NCBI RefSeq assembly: GCF_029227915.1
Contig: NC_079888.1
Coordinates: 2,739,001 to 2,803,000 of the forward strand
Length of the DNA: 64,000 nt
From: Hydractinia symbiolongicarpus
Lineage: Eukaryota; Cnidaria; Hydrozoa; Anthoathecata; Hydractiniidae
Direction: 5' to 3'
The notes beneath the pieces are model-generated. The model worked only from the letters and a program-made list of their open reading frames with translations. It was not told where the DNA came from and did no database searches. The first letter of the stretch is position 1. Each line of letters opens with the position of its first letter. Below are positions 10,098 through 21,404 of the stretch, one piece after another. The translations under genes and the position numbers were made by a program.

Positions 10098-13000
10098 TGA
10101 ATATAATCAATTTCACAATCAGAAGAGTCCACGTTGCTAACAGCGGTGACAGAGAATTTGTACTTGCTGTCATGGATTAAGGATTTGAAAATGCAGTAAC
10201 ATTGACGTGTTCTTCCTACTTCTATCCAGACACCACCATCATCACTCCATTTTCGAACAATGTACACGAAACCTTCAGATTTCCAAGTAAGTAAACATTC
10301 TCTCTGCCCCGTACCGACGCATCTCAGATCTGTAACTGGAGATGTATTTTCAAGCCTATTAAAGAATAATTTTTGTCAATTATAGAAGTGGAAATTACTA
10401 TTCAATAAATGAGTGAAAAAGTATAAAATAAAGTCAGATTCATTAGCTTTCGCTAACACTTAGAGTGCATAATAATATTAATAAATTACCAGTTATCCCT
10501 AATGATAAATAAAAGTAATAATTAAAAAAAAATATACAAAAATTTTCGTAAAATATCTGTGCATACTGGCTAATGACCATTCATTGACCGTTTGTAAGTC
10601 GACTTACGCATAATAAATAATATAAAAAAAATTACTCACATTTTAAAAGCAGTAGCATCGTGTTCATCACTGCCCGTGTCCTCAAAAATAACATTGCGTT
10701 GCTTTAGAGTTTTCATACATTCCTTGTATTTCTTACTGGCTACATTGATTCTAAAGTCGCGGTTGTCTTTAGTCAAACATATGGTTTCATCTTTATGTGA
10801 AAACGTAACACAATAATTCATTTGCAGAAGGCCTTTTTGTGCGACTTGGCTCAAGAATATGCCCATTGAACGATGTTTTTGCCATTTTTTCTGTACCCAA
10901 ATTGGTAAACTTCGTTCAATAGCCGTTGGAGCTTCTTCATAAGATATTCCAATTAAAATTAGATCACAATGGCTTCTGTTCATGCATTCAAGCGTTAAAT
11001 GTTTCAGTCTACAAGCAGATGGTTCGATACAAACTACAACTTGATCAGCTTCATCCCCACGGGAGCCGGTATAATCTGTCAGCCTTAACATGCAACGTTT
11101 TTGCAAAGGAGAGATTACAACATTCTCGTCTGCATCTTTTAATTGCCATCCTGAATATTCAATGTAGTCGATAAAATTAATGTCCATCAACTTGAGGGCG
11201 TTCTTCATAACAAAATAATGAAGAGGCGTGTTGCAAATAACTAATTTGCTCATGTTTTCCTTGAAGAAAGATTCACCAATGATGATCGATAATTTTGTTA
11301 TCATTTCGTGGAAATGTGATGGTGAATGGACAGAGAATGTAAGGCATGTTGGCATATTTCCAATTATATTGTGTCCAACGGAAATTGTTTCGGGGTATGC
11401 ATATTGCGTGACAGTTTTTGTACTTTTATCAACGGGCATTGATGATACGCTTGCTGAAACTACATCTATATCTTTTGGGATATGAAAATTAAATCTATTG
11501 ATGTTGCTTGAACTCTTTTTAAGCACATTTTTATGCAAGTTGGTCATACCAGACATTGTATCTGAACCAACAAAATCTAATCTTGCAGGCACAATAACTT
11601 CTCTTCTTCCTTGAGTAGCATTTAAAGGAGATTTTGAAGCATTAACAGAATAATCATCATAGTCATTCACTGCAATTTTTGGTTGATAAAACACAGTCTT
11701 TTCTTCTCCTATCATTTTTTCAACGGCATTTGTCAGTTGAAATATCCTCTGCGTAGTTCTCATGCATCTTGTAAGTTCAAATATTTCCATACCAGTTGCT
11801 TTAAATTGATAATTACCGTGAGGCTTCTCGGTCCTTTTCGAAACATATGTTCGATTCTTACTTAATGAATGCGGCAGTATGGTAATACAGGCCTCCTCCA
11901 ATTTAGCCATTTTGAGTACACTATTTAGTTTCCTTGCTTCAAAGAGATTAAGCTGCTCTGCATCATATTCATCCACAAAGACATGTATAACCGTTCCAGG
12001 ATAGTTATGAAGTAATTCCAAGATGAGTTGCGCCAGAGATGGTATCGCTGTCAATTTCAGGTGTTCCGACAAGTCTTTTACGTTAAAAACATAGATCACT
12101 GATAATTCATTTTTTGGAAGTGTCTCCACAAACTTTCTCACATCATGAACCATCAAACTATTGGCGTCCCAATACACATAGAAAATGCTTGTTTTCTTTT
12201 CAGCAGATTCGTTGAGGTGTTCCATTTGATATAAAGCGATCAAAGATTTCCCACTACCAAACCCTCCCAATATGATCTTCTTTCTTTTATCACTATGCAG
12301 CACTTTGAGTTGCTCAACGTTAAGCATAAGTGAGCGTACTTGTTCAGCTGGTTGTGCTTTGAATGCAGGAACGTAGCGTCGAATGGATGTCCTTGTAGCC
12401 ATAAAACCAAATATGTTTCCCAATACTTTCAGAAATGTCACCTTCTCAGCGTTCCACTTATTTCCATTGTAATTAAGATTTTCTAAAATCATTTTAAACC
12501 GTTTGATTAAGCTATTCACATTCCGCAATACTTCTCCATCCAATAGATGACATTTATTACACATTAAAAGTGAAGTAGACTTTTCCAAATTTGGCGCTGC
12601 GATAACGTTCACAAAAGCCGTGTTTTCATCTTTAATTATCTTTTTATTAATAAAAATTAAGGATTTGATGTCGTTTTCCCCACGCTCAATCTCGCTGATA
12701 ACGTCGTCATATTTAGTAGCATCAGTGTATCTAACATTGAAGAAAACAAGTGGCGTCGGGTAAACGATTAATATTCTTTTCTCGTGATTTTCGAGCTTGC
12801 CAATGGACTGTCTTAAATTTTCATCACAGTTTAAGAACATCAAGTGTTCCTTAGTATTGTAACCAGTCAAGATTCCAACCTTTTCCAGAAACGCTTTCTT
12901 GAATAAAAATGCCAGCTCTGATATTTTGCATCCTCTTCTATATGGGGGAATCTGTATCGTTTCTCTTATATGACTCATGCTCCCTAGACCAAAGTATGTA

Positions 13001-13304
13001 ATTATGTATTTCCAGCAAAGCTGATGCCATTCCTCAAGTGACCGGCTCATAATATGATTTCCGCCATTAACAATATACTTCACCATACATTCTATTTCTT
13101 TGAGCTGTTTCAATGTTTCCATAAAATCTATCATGCTGTCATATCCGTGTGTTAAAACTGTTACTTCTCCGCCGCTATCATTTGATGAGGTATGCAAATG
13201 AGGAACGTCTAAAATGAAGTACACTGTGATTAAAGTATGCTTCTGAAACACTGCTCTAATTAATCTTGCCAGAGAGATTATTAGTCTTGTTTTCTTTCCT
13301 GGAA
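10098..13304 (-). CDS. SF1 helicase-like ATPase + FN3, duplicate 1 (two exons, N-terminus missing)
   Basis: The large exon (10,640-13,304; open to 13,386) encodes a superfamily-1 helicase core. Counting from the first codon after the upstream stop, it has a Q-motif-like LNVEQLKVL (~352-360), Walker A GGFGSGKS (371-378), Walker B VFVDEYDAE (~466-474), motif-IV-like LTRCMRTTQRIFQLTN (~535-550), motif V TGSRGDEADQVVV (~770-782), and motif VI NRSHCDLILIG with a candidate arginine finger at R801. The first ~340 residues match nothing I know. A GTGAGT donor joins in phase 2 to the FN3 exon (10,098-10,355), which has the PVTDLRC...LLTWK and YKFSVTAVSN strands. There is no initiator ATG: the exon start is an acceptor, tentatively TTTTAG at 13,305. 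SF1 plus ankyrin recalls TRANK1-like proteins, by architecture only. Upstream exons of this copy appear decayed. Confidence 0.7.
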
Positions 13305-13399
13305 CTAAAATTAGTCGAATTACCCAAACTGAGCCAACCCACCTTTTTCGAAACGAATGGCTTGATAATATTATCAAAATAATTCACACCCTAGTATTT

Positions 13400-14488
13400 T
13401 CTTAGGTGTTTGTCCATAACACACAATCTTATACATATTATTTTAATCAAGTTGACCAAACCTTTGGTAAGGACGAATCATTGATTATGATATGAAAAGT
13501 TTTTAAAATTAACGTTTTTTGTCATTTTATTGTAGGTCTAAGTTGGGTTTTCCACTGCGCTTGAGGCTAGTTCGTCAATGATTAACACTAGCCAGGTGAC
13601 TTGACATCGCACGCTGGATACAAAAAGGGTGCAATTTTGTCTACATATTAAGTTGCTAAAATGTGTATAAGTCAAACACTTAGCGTACTTATCTAAAAGA
13701 TTGATAAAAAGATCTATTTAGCCACACTGCTAATATAGTCTTGATTGATCGCACCTAATTTGTGAAAACCAAAAGACCAATAACTGGAGTAGAATTACAG
13801 TTATCGACTTGCCTGTTATTGCCTGCTTTTACGCCAATGTGAAGGAAGTTAACGCACAAAAAAAATTGGTGTTAGCTATGCTTCCTAAGTTTCATAACTT
13901 AAGCATTCCAAAGGCGGTGATAAGACTTGCAAAAGAACATAATAGATTTTGACGAAATAACAAGTAAATAGGTACAATTAACCTAAAGTTAACTTTAATT
14001 AAAATGTGCAAATGTGTGTATGCTAAGAATATTTTAGTCCAAATAAGCTTTAATTACCTTTTTAGATCGTCCACAAAACGATATGAATAAAGTTAATGCC
14101 CTACATTATAAACAAACCAAACTCAATTCATTGTGTCTATTGTTTTGTAAAAAATATCAGAGCTGAGGAACTTTGTGTGTCCATGGGGATGTCAATAACA
14201 CAGTAAATAATGCAGACAGCATCAGAAAAGAATATAGCAGTAGGAAACGACATAATGGAGCACGCAACGAATAAAAAAATACCGGAGTAAAATTTCTAAA
14301 GTATACGATTTCTAAGCACATTCGAAACGAAACCTGTCTTATCTTCCAAAAGGAGCTGTTGGTAAACTATTCATTGTCGAACTTAACAAACTGTTTAATA
14401 AATTTTCAAAATCACTTAATTGGGTTGCCTGTTAACAAGAGTGATGATCCTCCCATCCCTCTTGTTCCAGAAGACATCAAAGAAATGT
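13400..14488. other. Duplicate 1 upstream non-coding DNA
   Basis: Intron-like or intergenic sequence matching about 24,705-25,750 of copy 2, with several indels. No exon was recognised. Confidence 0.5.
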
Positions 14489-14671
14489 CTAATATCATCT
14501 TTATTTTGGACAGTAGCTATTTTTTTTATTCTCCAAGATAGCGTTTTTGTTTTGAACAATTTCTTCATGTTGTGATTGTATTCTGGCCTTGTTTATTGAT
14601 ACTTGAAAGTGTTTCAAATCTTCCAAACTACCGGAGTTCAATCCTTAACAATATTAATATCATATCCAAGA
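14489..14671 (-). pseudogene. Fragment of the HEPN-gene exon, duplicate 1
   Basis: About 180 bp aligned base by base with the coiled-coil/linker part of the HEPN exon at about 30,325-30,510. Shared stretches include ATCATCTTTATTTTGG and TTGTTTATTGATACTTGAAA. Homology stops abruptly on both sides. The in-frame equivalent is interrupted, and the HEPN motif itself is not included. It is a relic of a HEPN exon formerly upstream of the helicase exon, present in both duplicates. Confidence 0.75.
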
Positions 14672-14679
14672 AATGTAAG

Positions 14680-15254
14680 TCATCAGAAATGAAAAAAAGA
14701 TTTATAACAAAGAATTAAATTATAAGAGAAGAGAGACATTGATGCATTGCTTGATGACGCCAAGAATTATAAAAAACCTAAAAATTCAAATAAGGAAACG
14801 AACACTGAAGAATTAGCTAGAACGTTTGTTTAAGTAATGCTAGATGGAACAATAAATTCTGCTATCCATTTTTTAATGAGGACGAAAATTAAGGACTGTT
14901 CCAATTGTCAGACGCTGTCATAAAAAAATCTGAAACTAAAACACCCCGACGCTAGTTCTGTTAATGATATCTTCATATCTTACGGTTCAAACCGCCATTA
15001 ACATTGTTTTGAAAGGCATAAGGGCAGAGCTTATCAGAAAATGTGGTTTGAAAAAAGAGCTGCCATGGCCCAATATCTGGAGAAAAATAACAAATAATAC
15101 AACTATGGAATGCAGCTACGCACACATACTTTAGAAAATCCAGAAATCATGAAAACACTATTTAACTGTCAGCTAATCCCTATAGACAAATGTCATGGTG
15201 TACAACCAATTAGCGTAGCCTTCGCAGAATCATCACCAGTTGTTAAGCGAACTC
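14680..15254. other. Duplicate 1, right-end non-coding DNA
   Basis: Matches about 25,940-26,520 of copy 2. Short plus-strand open frames are not conserved in any telling way. Confidence 0.45.
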
Positions 15255-17308
15255 GATTCCAGTTCTCAATTAGCACTTTATGTTCGATGAGCGTTATCAC
15301 TTCGCGTTACTATGTTGTACTTTGTTTACTTAATGCGATCTATTAAGCAAACTCGATGCCAGTTGTTAACTAGCACTTTATGTTCGATCAGAGTTATTAA
15401 GTCGCACTAGGAGTTATTGTTTTGCAATTTATTTGCTTGAGGCGAGTTATTAAAATAACTCGATGCCAGTTGTTAAGTAGCACTTTATTTTCAATGCGCG
15501 TTATTATGTCGCACTTCAAGTTATTATGTTGCACTTTGTTTACTTGATGCGAGTTATTAGGCGAACTCATTGTCAGTTGTTAACTAGCACTTCATGTTCG
15601 ATGTCAGTTATCACTTCGAGTTATTATGTTGCACTTTGTTTACTTGAGGCGAGTTATTAAGTGAACTCATTGTCAGTTGTTAACTAGCACTTTATGTTCG
15701 ATGTCAGTTATCACTTCGAGTTATTATGTTGCACTTTGTTTACTTGAGGCGAGTTATTAAGTGAACTCATTGTCAGTTGTTAACTAGCACTTCATGTTCG
15801 ATGTCAGTTATCATTTCGAGTTATTATGTTGCACTTTGTTCACTTGATGTGAGTTATTAAGTGAACTCATTGTCAGTTGTTAACTAGCACTTTATGTTCG
15901 ATGTCAGTTATCACTTCGAGTTATTATGTTGCACTTTGTTTACTTGAGGCGAGTTATTAAGTGAACTCATTGTCAGTTGTTAACTAGCACTTTATGTTTG
16001 ATGTGCGTTATCACTTCGAGTTATTATGTTGCACTTTGTTTATTTGATGCGAGTTATTAAGTGAACTCATTGTCAGTTGTTAACTAGCACTTTATGTTTG
16101 ATGTCAGTTATCACATCGAGTTATTATGTTGCACTTTGTTTATTTGAAGCGAGTTATTAAGTGAACTCATTGTCAGTTGTTAACTAGCACTTTTTGTTCG
16201 ATGTCAGTTATCACTTCGAGTTATTATGTTGCACTTTGTTTACTTGAGGCGAGTTATTAAGTGAACTCATTGTCAGTTGTTAACTAGCACTTTATGTTTG
16301 ATGTGCGTTATCACATCGAGTTATTATGTTGCACTTTGTTTACTCGATGTGAGTTATTAAGTGAACTCATTGTCAGTTGTTAACTAGCACTTCATGTTCG
16401 ATGTCAGTTATCACTTCGAGTTATTATGTTGCACTTTGTTCACTTGATGTGAGTTATTAAGCGAACTCATTGTCAGTTGTTAACTAGCACTTTATGTTTG
16501 ATGTGTGTTATCACTTCGAGTTTGTTGCACTTTGTTCACTTGATGTGAGTTATTAAGTGAACTCATTGTCAGTTGTTAACTAGCACTTCATGTTCGATGT
16601 CAGTTATCACTTCGAGTTATTATGTTGCACTTTGTTTACTTGATGCCAGTTATTAAGTGAACTCATTGTTAGTTGTTAGCTAGCACTTTATGTTTGATGT
16701 ACGTTATCACTTCGAGTTTGTTGCACTTTGTTCACTTGATGTGAGTTATTAAGTGAACTCATTGTCAGTTGTTAACTAGCACTTCATGTTCGATGTAAGT
16801 TATCATTTCAAGTTATTATGTTGCACTTTGTTCACTTGATGTGAGTTATTAAGCGAACTCATTGTTAGTTGTTAATTAGCACTTTATGTTTGATGTGAGT
16901 TATCATTTCGAGTTATTATGTTGCACTTTGTTCACTCGATGTGAGTTATTAAGTGAACTCATTGTTAGTTGTTAATTAGCACTTTATGTTTGATGTGCGT
17001 TATCACTTCGAGTTATTATGTTGCACTTTGTTTACTTGATGCGAGTTATTAAGTGAACTCATTGTCAGTTGTTAACTAGCACTTCATGTTTGATGTGCGT
17101 TATCATTTCGAGTTATTATGTTGCACTTTGTTCACTTGATGCGAGGTATTAAGCGAACTCATTGTTAGTTGTTAACTAGCACTTTATGTTTGATGTGCGT
17201 TATCACTTCGAGTTATTATGTTGCACTTTGTTCACTTGATGCGAGGTATTAAGCGAACTCATTGTTAGTTGTTAACTAGCACTTTATGTTTGATGTGCGT
17301 TATTACTT
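15255..17308. repeat. 100-bp satellite array, about 20 monomers
   Basis: The landmark GTGAACTCATTGTCAGTTGT recurs every 100 bp (15,661; 15,761; 15,861 and so on); a few monomers are shorter. Each monomer is made of related halves that each carry a GAGTTATTA-like and a GCACTTT-like word, so the 100-bp unit probably arose by doubling a ~50-bp unit. Monomers are more diverged at the left edge. The array ends at TTCGACGCG, where duplicate 2 starts. Confidence 0.95.
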
Positions 17309-18988
17309 CGACGCGTATCACATCAAATTTCCAACAATGTAGGTGTGTATTAGACGATCAAGGCTTTGTTTTGTTTTTTCTAAAGCATATGACAAAAAAT
17401 AGTAGTTTTAAACATTTTAATATATATAAATTTGTCATAAACAACTTTATCATTTAAATAAAAATTTCGTCATACATATTTTATCAAGCACAAACCATTG
17501 TCCAGTGAAGTTTAAATCATTAAAAATAGAACTCCAAATTTGTTGCACACATTTGCAATTTACATTTTGCATAATACTTGTGTGTTTGTTTTTTTCAACA
17601 CTTTTTTTCGTTTAATCCTTTTTAATTTTGAAAAAAACAAGAGATCTATCTGTTGGGGACTTGTGGCTTAATAAAAATGACAGGCAGCCAGCTACAACAT
17701 TGGGAATAATATTTGAAAGATTGTTCGTTTTTCAGGTCTTTCTCAAAATAGGCAAACATCCCCAATTGGCGAGTCTACTTTGGCAGAGGTGTAGGTAGAG
17801 TAAACACAGCTCAAATGCGCTAGCTGCTCCACCACCCGAAAAGATATTCAGTTATTCGCCCGGTAAAATATTGTTCTATATAGCGGTGCGTCCCTTAATC
17901 AAACACTTAACACATAGACTAGTTCATATTGAAGGCTAGCTTTATTTGCAACAAATTAGGCGGTTTGATGATAAATTCGTGCTGTGGTCTCTCGAACTTT
18001 TTTCAACGCAAGCCCAAGCTCTCTTCTGCCACAGAAGTACACTGGACAACAATTCTAGATTAGATATTTGGCTACCGACTTCTTCTATTCGCGAAAGTTG
18101 ATGCCTTGAATTTCTAAATATCTAGCCAACACTGGACCACCCTATTATTGCCGTGAAAATTGAAAGGATTTCAGCTCGGTGTGACTTATTAAAAAAGCGT
18201 GTACACTCTTTCCTGTTCGTACAATCTCTATATATAGTGTCGGTATTATGTCTTATCAAAAGGGTTGCGCGTAGCTTCATTTCGGAATTCCCGCATAACC
18301 CGATTTTACCACTTTTGTTGTGGTCTGTAGTGAACTAATCACGAACCGTGATTATTATAATTAGCCAATCAAGACGTTTTTTCGAACTTAGACATGCAGA
18401 TGAGTGTTGCGTTGAGGTCTTATTTATTGCTATCCTAAGTAGCCAAGTTAGCTGTAACAAGATTTTTAAATAATCTTACTTATGCTAAATGCATTTAGGC
18501 AGCTACATCTTTTACTGATATACAAACTTTCACAAAATTCGGAAGTTTATTGATTTAATGAGGCAAGAGTCTCGATTAACCTTTCCACAATTAAATTTTT
18601 AACGACAGGCTTTAGGATTTGTTTTGTTTAAGCAAACATTGAATTTTTCAAATTTCAAGAAAACTTATTACGCAAAATTAAATTGCTGACTGTTGTTTGA
18701 GCTGGTCGACAGGCTGTTTTCTGTGCTTTTACAAACCAGAAGATGCAAGATAGTCATTATTTTGTATAACGGTTATAGATAAAGCGCACTGATGTAACCA
18801 CTCCACACAGTGAGGTGCGACATGATTCGCTTGTACTAAGCGCTCTCAGTGTCATGATTAATTTTTGAACATTCACGGAAACTTGCTTCTTAAATTCAAA
18901 AATGCTGGCCAAATAATTTTTAATATATCGAGGTCATTTTTTGAAAAACATCTTACACCCGAAATGCTGTCCCACTGTGAACGTTTCA

Positions 18989-19062
18989 TTGGATGTGTGA
19001 CATGCTGTATACCTGTTCTGAAGGTACACAGCATGCCACACATCCACCTGGATGTGTGGCAT
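18989..19062. other. Three-arm inverted repeat, alternative hairpins (copy 2)
   Basis: Counterpart of 7,447-7,520. The arms GGATGTGTGACATGCTG, its complement and GGATGTGTGGCATGG are all kept. The loop of the second hairpin changes from GCCT to ACCT, which does not affect pairing. One change in the middle arm restores a base pair. Confidence 0.55.
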
Positions 19063-20261
19063 GGTTTACCCGCACTTAAGCACTCAACGCTCAACGCTGG
19101 GTCACAGTGTTACTTTTCGCTAACCCATCGCTTTGGCGTCGGGTTCTCTAATTAGTTTATGTCATATTGTTCCAAGATTTGCCGCCACAAAGTCATAGCA
19201 TTCTGGACAGGTGAAAAGATTTGGGCCAATAACTTAGTTACCTTATTTTTATTTCAAACTCATTTTTAAAATAAATCGACGAATATTAACGTTACATATA
19301 AATATAATGACTAGAAATGAAATATAATAAATATATGCATAGTATAATAATTATTTGTTTATTTTAAGATCTTGTCATCCTTTCACACTGCAATCTACTT
19401 TTCCGTTCTTGAGACAAAATAATCTCGATGCTTTTCTGGAATAAGCTACCATGTATCGGTGTCCGAAGTGGTTTTGTCATTCGCCTTCCTGACAGGTAGG
19501 TGTGTTCATATACTTTGAAAAATAGCAATGAGAATTTCTTTAGCAAATCTTTCGGAGTTATTGAGCCCAGCTCTGTATAAAGATTTCCATGTATCAGTGT
19601 CACAAAGGTGATTTCGCCAATCACTTTAAGAACTTAAGGACTTTTGCTTCACCTAAAGAAACAGTGTTGACAATTAGCAATATAGAAGAAAAAATTATGT
19701 GAGGCTACTAATTCTTCAGTGATAGAGCAAATTTCGTTGTTCCTTACTTTATGAAACTCTTTTGTTAACTCCTGGTTAACTCGAACATATTTTCCAATCC
19801 CTTACATTTTAGAATTAATGAATAACGATTTTTAAACAATGCATAGTGCGCAAGTTTTAAAGTACTCTTCCGTAAAAACGATTACAGTTATTTTTTAAAA
19901 AGGAAGCGTTTTTTTGGTTGAAGTCTTATAGTTCTTAGGAAATTGACACTTTAAAAAAAGGGTAAAATACAAAAAGGGTACAGTCGCTAAATAAAAACTC
20001 ATGATACCAGTGTTGACTTCCAGTTTAAAGCAAATTATTCTGAATTTTCCTTACGGAACTTTTGTTGATGATCAACCATCAAAAAAGTTAGAGTAAAACC
20101 AGCTGTCGTCCTATACGTGGATAGCGGTCCAAAACATACGTCTCATATTATTCCTGCGCCTGGCAACGATGTTTAAACATTGCTAGGTCCTGCCAAACAT
20201 TATCAAATATTTGCTTGTACGTATAAAGTTTTTAAGTTTTAAAAAATTGCCTATGACTTAC

Positions 20262-20760
20262 ATTGTAATTTTCAATCATTTTTCTAATCTTGCTCCGATT
20301 GTGTTGATTGTGCTTAAATCCAGCAACATCATATGCATTTCTGCTATTTTCATCTTTGATACTCGTTGAAATAAGCCAACATCGTAGCAACACATCAACA
20401 CACTCGACATGACCATACATTGCAGCATAATGTAACGCCGTTCTATACCTACCATCTTGTGCGTTAATCCATTCCTTATTGTGTTGACAAAGCGCATATA
20501 AGGCATTACTGTTACCTGCCATAGCAGCCATATGGTAACTGTTTAAACCGAATTTGTCCGTAGCCAAGCTGTTACTTCCATTTATGATGAGAAGATGAAC
20601 CATCGGCGGGTTGTTATTGTAGATAGCAGATAGCATTAATGGTGTGTTACCGTCTTTATCTCTCATATATACAACTTGCGGATACAATGCAACCAAGGTT
20701 TCCATTTCGACTACTCTATTATCTTGAATCAGTTCCTCGATATCTAAAAAGAACTGTTTT
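20262..20760 (-). CDS. Ankyrin-repeat exon, duplicate 2
   Basis: Counterpart of the exon at 8,952-9,450, open throughout and ending at the same AAT|GTAAGT donor. About 22 base changes over ~450 bp give 14 amino-acid changes (for example T/R, E/K, C/W twice). They lie mainly at positions between the conserved ankyrin motifs, which are intact. Six changes are synonymous. The acceptor that fits in copy 1 (CTCAG) reads CTCAA here (20,761-20,762), so this copy would need a different acceptor. Either my junction is wrong or splicing differs between copies. Confidence 0.6.
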
Positions 20761-21126
20761 TTGAGAACTTCTATAACACATAACTTTTAGAAAACAATTT
20801 AAATCAGTAAGAACACTCGCAGATTTTTGTTTTTAACTGGAACATTTCTTGTAATGTATGTTAAAACACTATTATTTTTGACGTAACTACGAAACGCGTA
20901 AATAGCAACTGTGATGGTGATGGTGATACGAAAATGCATCTAGAAAATCACTCACATGAATAAATACTCGACGTCTTCATGCTAAAACAAAAAAGGATGC
21001 AATGAAAAACTCTTTTCCATAACCTGTTTATATGTTATGCTGTCGGCAAGGAATTGTAAAGTTATCAATGTTTCGACCTGCCATAAGGTTTTACACAGAT
21101 TATTAGAGTATTTTATTCTTTTTTTT

Positions 21127-21350
21127 ATTAAAATATTTCAATTAACTGACAATCATCACCAGAGGAAATTAAATGTTTACAAACGAGGTTATGTATGCAA
21201 TTTACAAGTTCAAAGTAAGATAAGACCACTCTATTATATTTTTGTGAATTGATACATTTACTTTTAACTTCTAATTGCATATATAACCTCGAATATAAAC
21301 ATTCACTCTGATGATGATTGTCAGTCAATCGAAACATTTTTATAATTAAA
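21127..21350. mobile_element. Imperfect terminal-inverted-repeat element in the FN3-ANK intron (copy 2)
   Basis: Orthologous position to 9,820-10,045. Its arms are more diverged from copy 1 than the neighbouring FN3 and helicase exons are. Confidence 0.5.
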
Positions 21351-21404
21351 TAAAAAATGAAACATGTCATTTTTTAAAATAAGTTGCCAAGTGAAGCTAC
21401 ATAC

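Larger units (their letters stand above)
5899..15250. repeat. Segmental duplication, copy 1
   Basis: Homologous along its length, in the same orientation, to about 17,309-26,555. The offset drifts from ~11,412 at the left end to 11,307 over the helicase exon and 11,263 at the right end, because of indels. Copy-1-specific differences include an extra ~110-bp insertion at about 8,824-8,934 and a tandem doubling of a ~124-bp segment at about 7,913-8,170. It lacks the ~130 bp found at 18,717-18,848 of copy 2. The left breakpoint sits in CGACGCG, shared with the preceding 99-bp repeat. Confidence 0.9.

Noticed and set aside
10926-11865. Plus-strand open frames opposite the helicase exon (also 22,233-23,172)
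   Set aside because: They are antisense shadows of the strongly supported minus-strand SF1 exon and show no domain of their own.
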